DNA of 64,000 bases from Pedobacter endophyticus (GTDB taxonomy: Bacteria; Bacteroidota; Bacteroidia; Sphingobacteriales; Sphingobacteriaceae): assembly GCF_015679185.1 (NCBI RefSeq), contig NZ_CP064939.1:3472001-3536000 (forward strand). The letters run 5' to 3'. The translations under genes were made by a program, and so were the position numbers. Numbering within the stretch: position 1 is the stretch's first letter; each line of letters opens with the position of its first letter. Positions 26,927 to 35,616 of the stretch are shown here, one piece after another. A model generated the notes under the pieces. The model was not told the origin of the DNA. It worked only from the letters and a program-made list of their open reading frames with translations, and did not search any database.

Positions 26927-27589
26927 TTATTTGTTTTGTTGAATCAAATTGAGCGCTATTTTAGTGTTTTCGAAAAGGTCATCGTAAAGGCCTTTGCTCA
27001 TTACCTCTTTACTAATGAGCTTGCTGCCCATCCCTACGGCGCAAACGCCAGCTTTAAACCACGTTTTTAGGTTGTCGGCATCAATTTCGACACCGCCCGT
27101 TGGCATAAATAACTGTCCGGCGAATAAATCCTTAATTGATGAGAGAAATTCAGGGCCAAGGATGTTCGCAGGGAAGATTTTGATCAACATGGCTTTATGT
27201 TCCTGTGCGACGCTGATTTCGGTAGGCGTCATACAACCCGGAACCCAAAGCATGCCAATTTTGTTGGCAATTTCGGCTACGGCCGGATTAACGATTGGTG
27301 CTACAATGAAGTCGGTTCCAGCTTCGATAAAAGCATTGGCATCGGCGGGCGTTTTGATCGTTCCGATACCCAAATAAAGATCGGGCATTTCTGCATCGCG
27401 AACTTCTTTCAGCTTTTTAAAGTTGGATAGCGCCGATTTACCACGGTTTGTGTATTCGAAAACACGAATGCCCGCTTTGTACAAGGTGCGTAATATCTCT
27501 ACACTGCCCTCTTCGCTATCTTGATAGAAAAGTGGCAGCATGCCTTGCTCCAAAATGGCATCTAAAATTTTGTGCTTGTTACTTATCAT
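26927..27589 (-). CDS. kdgA: KDPG/KHG aldolase
   Basis: A 220-residue class I aldolase with a (beta/alpha)8 fold. FEYTNRG near residues 39-45 supplies the catalytic Glu, and LIKIFPAN near 135-142 carries the Schiff-base Lys. The C-terminal MPTGGVEIDADNLKTWFKAG is the phosphate-binding loop. It splits 2-keto-3-deoxy-6-phosphogluconate into pyruvate and glyceraldehyde 3-phosphate, the last step of the galacturonate route encoded here. It is transcribed with the ExuT-like gene. A perfect 18-bp-stem hairpin lies just upstream at 27614-27664. Confidence 0.92.
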   Translation of the reverse strand: MISNKHKILDAILEQGMLPLFYQDSEEGSVEILRTLYKAGIRVFEYTNRGKSALSNFKKLKEVRDAEMPDLYLGIGTIKTPADANAFIEAGTDFIVAPIVNPAVAEIANKIGMLWVPGCMTPTEISVAQEHKAMLIKIFPANILGPEFLSSIKDLFAGQLFMPTGGVEIDADNLKTWFKAGVCAVGMGSKLISKEVMSKGLYDDLFENTKIALNLIQQNK

Positions 27590-27613
27590 TTGTAATGTTC
27601 AGTTTTTGGTTAT

Positions 27614-27664
27614 TTAGTCATCCGATGAATATAGCGACCATGTTATTATTCATCGGATGACTAA
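27614..27664. repeat. Perfect 18-bp hairpin related to the 6535 element
   Basis: The left arm TTAGTCATCCGATGAATA (27614-27631) and right arm TATTCATCGGATGACTAA (27647-27664) are exact complements around a 15-base loop. The start of the element nearly matches 6566-6590. It lies 25 bases upstream of the kdgA start and could affect its leader. There is no T tract, so it is not a typical terminator for kdgK. Confidence 0.85.
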
Positions 27665-27696
27665 TTCACATATCGTTTTATTCACTTCTTCTTTTT

Positions 27697-27760
27697 ATGT
27701 CAGGCTGAGCGGAGTCGAAACCCAACTAGCAACCCCTCGACTCCGCTTGGGGTGACAAGC
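27697..27760. repeat. Intergenic repeat, class 1
   Basis: This is the module gtcaggctgagcggagtcga with an inverted partner cgactccgcttggggtgaca, between the kdgK stop and the kdgA hairpin. Same family as 2270 and 3165. Confidence 0.75.
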
Positions 27761-27771
27761 CTTACTTATCA

Positions 27772-28821
27772 TCATTTAATCATTCGCTTTTTTATATCTT
27801 CAACCGTGCTGGTGGTCGCATCACTCGGAATGTACAATTTATCGTAAGCGGCTGCGGTTGCAAAATTTAGGGTTTCGGCAACCGATAAATGGTTATAAAA
27901 ACCGTAAATCAAGCCCGCCATAAAACAATCGCCACTGCCTACCTTATCTAAAATCTCTTCGGATACATATTCTGAAGATACGGTTAGTTTATCTTCGGTA
28001 TACATTGTGGTATAATACCTGATCCCTTTTCCATAATCGAAACGAAAGGTGTTGGCCACAGCCTTACACGCTGGAAACAAACTTAATATTTCTTTTGAAG
28101 TATCGGTTGCTTGTTGCAGTAACGTTTCTTTTGCATAACCCGCTGTGGCCAGCAAATCTTTGTGAAGCGCAGTGCCCATCATTTTATTCGCCGCCCAAAC
28201 GTTGCCCATAATTAAGGTGCAGTATTTGGCTAGCTCAGGTAAAATATCAATCGGTTCCTTGCCGTATTTCCAAAGTTTCGATCGATAATTTAAATCTAAC
28301 GAAATAGTGATGTTTCTGGCCTGTGCAGCTTTCAGGGCCTCGAGGCAAACATCGGCAATAGATTGGCTAATTGCAGGGCAAATGGCGCTAAAATGAAACC
28401 AGGTTACGCCTTCGAAAACATTGTCCCAGTCAATTTGACCCACTTTTAAATCGGCATAGGCAGAGTTTGCCCGATCGTAAATTACCCCGGCATTTTTAAG
28501 GTCTTTCCCCTTCGGAAGATAATATAAGCCAAGCCGATCGCCATGAAAAACCATGGGTTTAGTATCGATATTGCGCTCGTTGAGATAACCCACAATTTCC
28601 TGGGTGACAGAATTATCGGGCATTGCCGATAAATACGCCGATGGTACATCCCAAAGCGCCAAAGCTGTGGCCACATTCAGTTCGGCACCGCCAACGTAAA
28701 AGGGCAATTTATTTTCTTTTAGCCATTGCCCATCCATATCCGGGCAAATGCGCAAAAGGATTTCTCCAAAACTTAAAACTTTTTCTCCTTCTTTTGCCAA
28801 GGATGCTATTTGGTTACTCAT
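27772..28821 (-). CDS. kdgK: 2-keto-3-deoxygluconate kinase (PfkB family)
   Basis: A 349-residue sugar kinase of the PfkB/ribokinase fold. The N-terminal FYVGGAELNVATALALW matches the PfkB signature 1 region, and DKVGSGDCFMAGLIYGF near residues 288-304 is the anion hole with the catalytic Asp. It phosphorylates 2-keto-3-deoxygluconate made by UxaA to KDPG, the substrate of KdgA encoded downstream. The gene is in the minus-strand uronate block, with a 345-base repeat-bearing gap separating it from uxaC. Confidence 0.88.
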   Translation of the reverse strand: MSNQIASLAKEGEKVLSFGEILLRICPDMDGQWLKENKLPFYVGGAELNVATALALWDVPSAYLSAMPDNSVTQEIVGYLNERNIDTKPMVFHGDRLGLYYLPKGKDLKNAGVIYDRANSAYADLKVGQIDWDNVFEGVTWFHFSAICPAISQSIADVCLEALKAAQARNITISLDLNYRSKLWKYGKEPIDILPELAKYCTLIMGNVWAANKMMGTALHKDLLATAGYAKETLLQQATDTSKEILSLFPACKAVANTFRFDYGKGIRYYTTMYTEDKLTVSSEYVSEEILDKVGSGDCFMAGLIYGFYNHLSVAETLNFATAAAYDKLYIPSDATTSTVEDIKKRMIK

Positions 28822-29166
28822 TTTTTATATTGGTTCGCTTTGTGTAATAAACACGGCACTTTATAGTTTCACTATCGTTTTTAATCCTCTTTTGTAAATT
28901 CTTTTATCCTTTGCTCTTTGTTTGCAAATTATTTGCCCCCGACCATGAACGGTCGTCCTTCCCAATTAAATTGGGAATCTTAATGCTAATGCTCTCGCTT
29001 TAGGATTCCTGCCTGCGCAGGAAAGACGACAAAGAATAAATACCACTTAAAGATTGGCTCAATGAAAAAAAAATAAAACTTAGATTGCAACAACAGCTAC
29101 GCATGTTAAAAACTTCCGTGACCTCTGTGTTTCCATGGCAAAAATCCGTGCTCCATTGTCCAAAAA
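28822..29166. repeat. Gap between uxaC and kdgK with class 3 and class 5 repeats
   Basis: A class 3 module occupies about 28945-29031 (gaacggtcgtcc to cctgcgcaggaaagacg). A class 5 fragment, gtgtttccatggcaaaaatc, follows near 29120. Nothing resembling a gene is present. Confidence 0.7.
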
Positions 29167-30567
29167 CTAAAACGTAAAATAATTTTTCGCGTTAAAATAC
29201 GAAATGTCCTGCACTATTTTTCCCACCCATTCCAAATCGTCGGGCAGTTCGCCATTCTCAATGTCCTCTCCAAACAGATTACAAACTATTCTGCGGAAAT
29301 ACTCGTGGCGAGGAAATGACAAGAAACTGCGTGAATCAGTTAACATACCCACCAAACGACTTAAAAGCCCCATGTTTGATAGTGCGTTCAATTGTTTGAT
29401 CATGCCGTCTTTTTGATCCAAGAACCACCAGGCCGAACCGAATTGGACTTTACCTGCAACCGAGCCATCGTTAAAGTTGCCAATCATGGTTGCAATTAAT
29501 TCGTTATCAGCCGGATTCAGGTTGTAAATAATCGTTTTAGCCAGCTTATCTTGATTGTCTAATCGGTTTAAGAATTTAGAAAGCATTCGTGCCTGACTAA
29601 AATCGCCGATTGAATCCCAACCCGTATCAGGGCCGAGCTGCCTTAACATGCGGGCGTTGTTGTTGCGCAAGGCACCTAAATGGTATTGTTGAACCCAACC
29701 TTTTTCGTGATCCCATTCTGCAAAATAGATCAGCATTGCCGATTTAAACTTGAGGTTTTCCTCGTAAGAAATACTTTGCTTGCTGCGAATCTTATCAAAA
29801 ATAGAGCTGATTTCCTGCTCGGTATAATCTTCAGCGTAAATTTGTTCTAAACCATGATCGGAAACTGAACATCCGTTTTCGGCAAAGTAATCGTGGCGGC
29901 CTTTCATTGCGTCGATATAATCTTGAAAACTGCCTATCGATTTATTTACAACGCTTTCCAATTTATCAATGTATTCGTTCAATCCGGCCACGTCATCGCT
30001 GTTCATTGCTTTATCGGGACGGAAAGCGGGCAACATTTTTAAGGCGATGCCTTCGTTTGCCAATTGCTGGTGGAAGTTTAAGCTATCTAACGGATCATCA
30101 GTGGTACAAACGGCCTCTACGTTCATTTTAGCTAATAAACCACGAACCGAATATTCAGGCGTTTGCAACTTTGCCGAACAGTCATCGTAAATTTTTTGGG
30201 CAGTTCTGCCAGTAAGTAAGTCGGTTACACCGAAATATCTTTGCAGCTCTAAATGGGTCCAGTGGTATAGTGGATTCCGCAAGGTAAACGGAACAGTTTC
30301 TGCCCACTTTTCAAACTTTTCAAAATCAGTACCCGACCCGGTAATGTATTTCTCGTCGACGCCATTGGCACGCATCGCCCGCCATTTATAGTGGTCGCCC
30401 GCCAACCACACCTGACTCATGTTTTCAAACTGCGTATTGTTTGCAATTTGCTCAGGAATTAAGTGATTATGGTAATCGATAATGGGTAACGTTTTTGCAA
30501 AATCATGGTATAGTTTTTCGGCCGTTTTACTTTGCAAAAGGAAGTTTTCGTCTAAAAATGATTTCAT
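29167..30567 (-). CDS. uxaC: Glucuronate/galacturonate isomerase
   Basis: A 466-residue metal-dependent isomerase of the UxaC family (amidohydrolase-like fold). PIIDYHNHLIPEQIA near residues 29-43 carries the HxH-type metal site. EAVCTTDDPLDSL near 150-162 and RLVGMLTDSRSFLSFPRHEYFRRI near 410-433 are further family motifs. It converts galacturonate to tagaturonate and glucuronate to fructuronate. The UxaB and UxaA enzymes needed for the next two steps are encoded upstream on the same strand. Confidence 0.93.
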   Translation of the reverse strand: MKSFLDENFLLQSKTAEKLYHDFAKTLPIIDYHNHLIPEQIANNTQFENMSQVWLAGDHYKWRAMRANGVDEKYITGSGTDFEKFEKWAETVPFTLRNPLYHWTHLELQRYFGVTDLLTGRTAQKIYDDCSAKLQTPEYSVRGLLAKMNVEAVCTTDDPLDSLNFHQQLANEGIALKMLPAFRPDKAMNSDDVAGLNEYIDKLESVVNKSIGSFQDYIDAMKGRHDYFAENGCSVSDHGLEQIYAEDYTEQEISSIFDKIRSKQSISYEENLKFKSAMLIYFAEWDHEKGWVQQYHLGALRNNNARMLRQLGPDTGWDSIGDFSQARMLSKFLNRLDNQDKLAKTIIYNLNPADNELIATMIGNFNDGSVAGKVQFGSAWWFLDQKDGMIKQLNALSNMGLLSRLVGMLTDSRSFLSFPRHEYFRRIVCNLFGEDIENGELPDDLEWVGKIVQDISYFNAKNYFTF

Positions 30568-31062
30568 TTCTTTTGAGATATGAGATTTGAGACATTAGAT
30601 ATGAGAATATCAATGGCTTATCTTTTAATGTTGATTTTTTATGCCGTGAACCACAGTCCACAGCGTTCATTCTTCTTTTTATTTGAAGGCAATACTGACA
30701 AACGCATTATCTTTCAATTATCCGTCATGTCGAAAACCGATTCTCCATCGGTTGAGATATCTCTTGCCTATTAACACAAAACTTAAGACCAGCAGTGTAT
30801 AGGTAACAGATTTCTCCTTGAGCCGGAAAAGCTCAAGATCGAAATGACGTTGTACTAGTAGCTGCTTCGCGGTACTCACTCCGTCAAATTCGATAGCTAT
30901 CGGATGACAATCCCTTACAGTCATACTGGTACGAGACAATGTCATTTCGCAAGCTGAGATTGCTTCAGCTCGCACAAGCCCGGCTTCGCAATGACGGTTT
31001 AATGGAACGATGATTTTGGCATTTAAACCTCGGTCCCCAGACTCCCGACTTTCGGACTTTTC
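30568..31062. repeat. Gap between uxaA and uxaC with class 4 and class 2 repeats
   Basis: A class 4 module (cagatttctccttgagccgg to cgaaatgacgt) spans about 30806-30850. A class 2 module (atttcgcaagctgagattgc to cttcgcaatgacg) lies near 30943-30996. The word atagctatcggatgacaa at 30891-30908 recurs near 21370. No gene is supported. Confidence 0.7.
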
Positions 31063-32709
31063 CTACAAACTCACTCCTCGTTTCCAAGGAATAAAATCAT
31101 CTTGATTTAAAAGTACTGCCTTCGGAATCACCTCGCCGCTTGCCGCTTTAATGCAATATTCCAAAATGTCCTCACCCATTTGTTCGATGGTTTTTTCTCC
31201 CTCGATAACCGGTCCACAGTTGATATCGATGATATCGCCCATGCGTTTGGTTAAGGCGTTGTTGGTAGAAACTTTAATGGTCGGGCAAACCGGGTTTCCT
31301 GTTGGTGTACCCAAGCCCGTGGTGAACAAAATCAAGGTTGCGCCCGACGCTGCTTTACCTGTTGTAGCCTCCACATCGTTTCCGGGCGTACAAACTAAGT
31401 TTAACCCCGGTTTTATTGCGGGTTCGGTATAATCTAAAACATCTTCAACGGGCGATGTTCCTCCTTTTTTGGCCGCACCGGTACTTTTTATGGCGTCGGT
31501 AATTAAGCCATCCTTAATGTTTCCGGGCGATGGATTCATGAAAAAGCCAGAACCTACACTTTCGGCCTGCGCATTATATGTGGTCATCAGCTCGATAAAC
31601 TTTCGGGCGGCAGTTTCATCTTTGGTCCGATCGATTAATTGCTGTTCGGCGCCGCAAAGCTCGGGGAACTCGGCCAAAAGAACCGTTCCGCCAAGCGCTA
31701 CCAACAAATCGGAAGTGTAACCCACCGCAGGGTTTGCGCTAATGCCGCTAAAGCCATCGCTACCGCCACATTTTACGCCTACAACCAGTTTGCTCAATGG
31801 CGCCGGCTGACGCTCAATTTTGTTGATCTCGGTTAAACCAATAAAGGTTTTCCGAATGGCTTCTTTAACCAATTGTTCTTCGCTTTGCGATTGTTGTTGC
31901 TCGAAAACGAATAGCGGCTTATCAAAATTAGGGCTGCGTTTCTTTAGATCGTCCATGAAATCCTGAACCTGCAAATTTTGGCAACCTAAACTTAATACGG
32001 TTACACCAGCAACGTTCGGGTGATCGGCATAAGCCGCCAGAAGTTTGCTTAATGTAGCTGCATCGCCACGGGTGCCGCCGCAACCACCCTGATGGTTTAA
32101 AAACTTAATGCCATCTACATTTTTGAAGATGCGGTTTGCGGCCGGGTTTGCCTGCCCGATAGCGCTTGTATCAGCACCCTCGAGGTTTTCGCCGTTTTTA
32201 TAAGCCTCTACCAGATGGTGAGCATATGTTTTATACTTATCGGTTACGGCATAGCCCAATTCGTTGTGTAAAGCCTCGCGAATCACATCCAAATTGCGAT
32301 TTTCGCAAAAAACGGTTGGGATAAACAGCCAATAATTTGCGGTACCAACACGGCCATCGCTGCGGATATAACCATTGAAGGTTCGGCCTTCAAATTTTGA
32401 AACATCGGGCGCATGCCACTCGTAATGGTACGGTCTAAATTCGAAAGGATCTGACGCATGTTTGGTATTTTCGGTATCCATTAAGCCCCCTTTGGGGATA
32501 AAATGCTGTGCCTTGCCCACCAATACGCCATACATGATAATATGATCGCCAGCATTCATATCCTGCATAAAAAACTTATGCTTGGCTTGAATGTTATCCT
32601 GTAAAACATACTCGTGCCCATCGTGAATAATCGTTTCGCCCTTTGCCAAATCTTGTAAGGCAACAAGCACGTTGTCATTCGGATGGATTTTTAATATTCT
32701 AGTTACCAT
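31063..32709 (-). CDS. uxaA: Altronate dehydratase
   Basis: A protein of about 548 residues. I start it at the ATG at 32709, where MVTRILKIHPNDNVLVAL matches the family N-terminus; the frame is open 16 codons further, but that would overlap uxaB. The N-terminal SAF domain (about 1-90) is followed by the large UxaA catalytic domain with GQANPAANRIFKN, GGCGGTRGDA and VVGVKCGGSDGFSG. It dehydrates altronate to 2-keto-3-deoxygluconate, an iron-dependent reaction. The gene starts 1 base after the uxaB stop, so the two are translationally linked. Confidence 0.93.
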   Translation of the reverse strand: MVTRILKIHPNDNVLVALQDLAKGETIIHDGHEYVLQDNIQAKHKFFMQDMNAGDHIIMYGVLVGKAQHFIPKGGLMDTENTKHASDPFEFRPYHYEWHAPDVSKFEGRTFNGYIRSDGRVGTANYWLFIPTVFCENRNLDVIREALHNELGYAVTDKYKTYAHHLVEAYKNGENLEGADTSAIGQANPAANRIFKNVDGIKFLNHQGGCGGTRGDAATLSKLLAAYADHPNVAGVTVLSLGCQNLQVQDFMDDLKKRSPNFDKPLFVFEQQQSQSEEQLVKEAIRKTFIGLTEINKIERQPAPLSKLVVGVKCGGSDGFSGISANPAVGYTSDLLVALGGTVLLAEFPELCGAEQQLIDRTKDETAARKFIELMTTYNAQAESVGSGFFMNPSPGNIKDGLITDAIKSTGAAKKGGTSPVEDVLDYTEPAIKPGLNLVCTPGNDVEATTGKAASGATLILFTTGLGTPTGNPVCPTIKVSTNNALTKRMGDIIDINCGPVIEGEKTIEQMGEDILEYCIKAASGEVIPKAVLLNQDDFIPWKRGVSL

Positions 32710-32710
32710 T

Positions 32711-34222
32711 TTAAATTGTTCTTTCTGAGTGCAAGTTAAGTAAAGTTTCGTTTGCACCTTTATTTTGTAGTAAATCTACGTAAGATTTTACGGCGGCGTT
32801 AAAACCGGGGTAGTTGTTTAGGTTTTTATCCCAAAGGCGCCTATCGCCCAAGGTATTATCTACCACCGTTTCGGGGTCTTTCCAGTAATTGTATAACGTT
32901 TCGGCAAATTCATCCTGTGTGGGGAAAGCCTTGCCGTTTGCATGGGCAATATAGTTTTCGCCTTCTTTGCTTACATTCATAAATACGATGTACGCGGCCA
33001 CGCCCAGGGCGGTAAGTTGCGGCACTTCGTTCTTTAACGCGTAATACCGTCTAATTAACGGCATATTGCGCATCTGCAATTTTGAGGTGAAGTTTAAGGT
33101 GATGGCCTGCCATTGATGATCTAAAGAGCGATTGCTAAAACGATCAATTACACTTTTTGCAAAGGCTAGGGCCTCATCGTAAGTAATGTTCTCATTAACT
33201 ACCACTGGCGCAATTTCGTTTTCCATCAACTTTAAAACGTGGTTGGCAAAAAGTTCATTTGCCATAGCCTCTTTAACCGTTCTAAAGCCCGCTAAAATGG
33301 CCAGCCCGCAACTAATGGTGTGCGTGCCGTTTAGTAAGCGAAGTTTAAGCTCCTTAAATTTATCGATCGATGGAACAATAAAAACACCTTTGTCGGCCTG
33401 TGCAAAAGATAAGATTTCCTTCACTTTTTCGCTCGATGACTCAATGGCCCAAAGCCTGAAAGGCTCGGCCATAATCATCAATTCATCTTGATAGCCCAGT
33501 TCACTTTCAATTGCTTTTTGATCGGCTTCTGGAAGTTTCCCCGGCACAATCCGATCAACCAAGGTTTTGCAGAAATAATTGGCTGTTTTTAACCAATTCT
33601 CGAAATCCCAGCCTAATTTATTTTGAATCGCCAGATCTAATAAAATCTCTTTTAATTTATCGGCGTTATCGCTAATTAATTCCGTTGGAACGATAACCAT
33701 TCCGCTATCTTCAGCGCCATTAAATGCTTTATATCTTTCGTGTAAAAAGGCCAGCAACTTACCCGGATAGGATTGCGGCGGGTTATCAGTAATTTTATCC
33801 TCACTTTTTACAATCCCAACTTCGGTAGTGTTCGAAATAACCACTTTCATTTCTGGCTGGTGTGCAACCTTCAAAATCTCTGGCCACTCTTGCGACGCAG
33901 AAAGCACACGACTAATTGAAGAATTGATCATGTTTTCTTCAACCTCTTCACCATCTTCAATGCCTTTTACGCATAAGGTATACAAGTTATCTTGATTGGC
34001 AAAATCATCAACACCCGATTTTGAAGTCGATTTTACTACTACTATTCGTCCGTTGAAAATACCTTGATGATTCGCCTTATCGATAAAGTAATCGGGTAAG
34101 CCACGTAGTAAAACGCCCGTTCCAAATTGGATTACCTTTTCTGGTAATTCCAGCATTTCGGCGGTTGGTTTTATCACCTTTTCGCCGTTAATGTTTTTTA
34201 AGTTTTCCTTGTTTAAAATCAT
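32711..34222 (-). CDS. uxaB: Tagaturonate reductase (altronate oxidoreductase)
   Basis: A 503-residue NAD-dependent mannitol/altronate dehydrogenase-family protein. VIQFGTGVLLRGLPDYFID near residues 30-48 is the nucleotide-binding segment, and RLLNGTHTISCGLAILAG near 302-319 contains the family Lys/His region (here NGTHT). It reduces tagaturonate to altronate. It is encoded between the PL10 gene, 11 bases upstream, and uxaA, so secreted lyase and cytoplasmic catabolism appear to share one transcript. Confidence 0.92.
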   Translation of the reverse strand: MILNKENLKNINGEKVIKPTAEMLELPEKVIQFGTGVLLRGLPDYFIDKANHQGIFNGRIVVVKSTSKSGVDDFANQDNLYTLCVKGIEDGEEVEENMINSSISRVLSASQEWPEILKVAHQPEMKVVISNTTEVGIVKSEDKITDNPPQSYPGKLLAFLHERYKAFNGAEDSGMVIVPTELISDNADKLKEILLDLAIQNKLGWDFENWLKTANYFCKTLVDRIVPGKLPEADQKAIESELGYQDELMIMAEPFRLWAIESSSEKVKEILSFAQADKGVFIVPSIDKFKELKLRLLNGTHTISCGLAILAGFRTVKEAMANELFANHVLKLMENEIAPVVVNENITYDEALAFAKSVIDRFSNRSLDHQWQAITLNFTSKLQMRNMPLIRRYYALKNEVPQLTALGVAAYIVFMNVSKEGENYIAHANGKAFPTQDEFAETLYNYWKDPETVVDNTLGDRRLWDKNLNNYPGFNAAVKSYVDLLQNKGANETLLNLHSERTI

Positions 34223-34233
34223 TGCTAAATTTT

Positions 34234-35250
34234 TTATTTTCCGTTAGCGGCAAGCCACTTTGGGTATTCCTTTTCAATTAATTTTTGCCCCCAGTTACCG
34301 TACCAGGCATAGCCATTCCGTCTTTCGGGGCTTAAATCTTCCAATTTCGATTTAATGGTATTATCCCGGTCGCCAAAAATGGGTGTGTTCTTCTCTAAAT
34401 CGTAGAAACGAGCCCAAGCCATACTGGTATCATCGGCAATTAATGCCGCCGTTTTACCTTTTTCGCGATCGAAGCGATACCCCGCTATTTTATGTGTATT
34501 GAACCATTTCATAGCCCCAGCAATCGAATTTCGAACCGCATCAGAAGGGTTTTTAATGCCCATTAAAAAACGAACAAGGCTAGCCGATTCGCTTGTAGCT
34601 AACGATGCAGGTTCGAATGCCCTCGCCTTTGCGGGTAACAACGAATCTTTATCGTATTGCGCCGCCCAAATGGTTAACTCGCCATTTTGTTTTACCTGCG
34701 TTTTCAAAATGCAATCGATGCCTTTGGCGACTGCTTTTTGTGCTTTTGGAATGTAATCGGAATTTACTACTTCAAAATCGTTTTTTTGCAGGGCAATGTC
34801 GTTTAAAATGTTCAACACGTTAATCATCGCATCGTCGTTATAGGTAATCTCCGAGCGATAAAGCGCCTTGTCAGGATAATATTGTGGCCAACCGCCATTT
34901 GCATATTGCGCCTCTAAAATATAATCTAAGCCCTTTTCTGCCGCTTTTAAATAAGCTTTGTTCTGTGTTTTCTTATACGCTTTAACCAAATAAACTACCT
35001 CTCTGCTCGTAGCTTTATTGTCGAAGGTGGCATGTTTAACTGTAGTTTCCTTTATTTTGGCCAACAGTTCAGGCGTTAATGCAGCGCCATAGTTTACCAC
35101 GCTTTTATCTTCGAGCTGCTTTGGCCAGCCGCCATTAGCAAGCTGATAAACCAACATTTTTTCGGCAACAGCATCCGTTGGCATTTGCGCATAGCAAGAG
35201 CTGAGCAAGATGCTGCAGAAAATGGTTAACACTATTTTAATTTTCATCAT
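34234..35250 (-). CDS. Pectate lyase, PL10
   Basis: A 338-residue secreted lyase of the PelA/PL10 type (TIGR02474). A signal peptide spans about residues 1-21. The (alpha/alpha)3 toroid shows the repeated word ANGGWPK near 36 and ANGGWPQYYP near 116. TYNDDAMINVLNIL near 136 supplies acidic calcium ligands, and IADDTSMAWARFYDLE lies near 268-283. It cleaves de-esterified homogalacturonan by beta-elimination, giving unsaturated ends that the GH105-type enzyme can remove. It heads the PL10-uxaB-uxaA unit. Confidence 0.9.
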   Translation of the reverse strand: MMKIKIVLTIFCSILLSSCYAQMPTDAVAEKMLVYQLANGGWPKQLEDKSVVNYGAALTPELLAKIKETTVKHATFDNKATSREVVYLVKAYKKTQNKAYLKAAEKGLDYILEAQYANGGWPQYYPDKALYRSEITYNDDAMINVLNILNDIALQKNDFEVVNSDYIPKAQKAVAKGIDCILKTQVKQNGELTIWAAQYDKDSLLPAKARAFEPASLATSESASLVRFLMGIKNPSDAVRNSIAGAMKWFNTHKIAGYRFDREKGKTAALIADDTSMAWARFYDLEKNTPIFGDRDNTIKSKLEDLSPERRNGYAWYGNWGQKLIEKEYPKWLAANGK

Positions 35251-35616
35251 TTTTTAGTTTCCTTTAACCGTTGACTGAAGTCAACGGCAATGGGTTTGAA
35301 ATCGATCAATCCCTCCTTGTTGTCATGCTGAGTTTTAATTTTCTATTGAAAGTCAATATCAGTGACGTTTTTAAGGCGGTCGTCATTGCGAGGCACGAAG
35401 CAATCTTTTTTGGTAGAGCAGATTGCTTCGGCTCACACAAGCCCGGCCTCGCAATGACGGAAATAACCTAGCAGCAGTGCAGAACACAATCTGGCGAACC
35501 CTAATTCATCGGTTTTTTAGGGTTTGGTTTTCCATCGCTTGCAGATTCTTTCCCGAAGTATCGGGACAGGCCCTCCTTTTTATTTCTCATTGCCGTTGGT
35601 TTCAACCAACGGTTTT
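35251..35616. repeat. Gap with a class 2 repeat between PL10 and GH105 genes
   Basis: A class 2 inverted module lies at about 35380-35460 (cattgcgaggcacgaagcaa to cctcgcaatgacgg). A pair, ccgttgactgaagtcaacgg, at 35268-35287 forms a short near-perfect palindrome. No gene is present. Confidence 0.7.

Noticed and set aside
32710-32757. An earlier start for uxaA
   Set aside because: The extra 16 residues are not family-like and overlap the end of uxaB; the ATG at 32709 gives the normal N-terminus with a 1-base gap.
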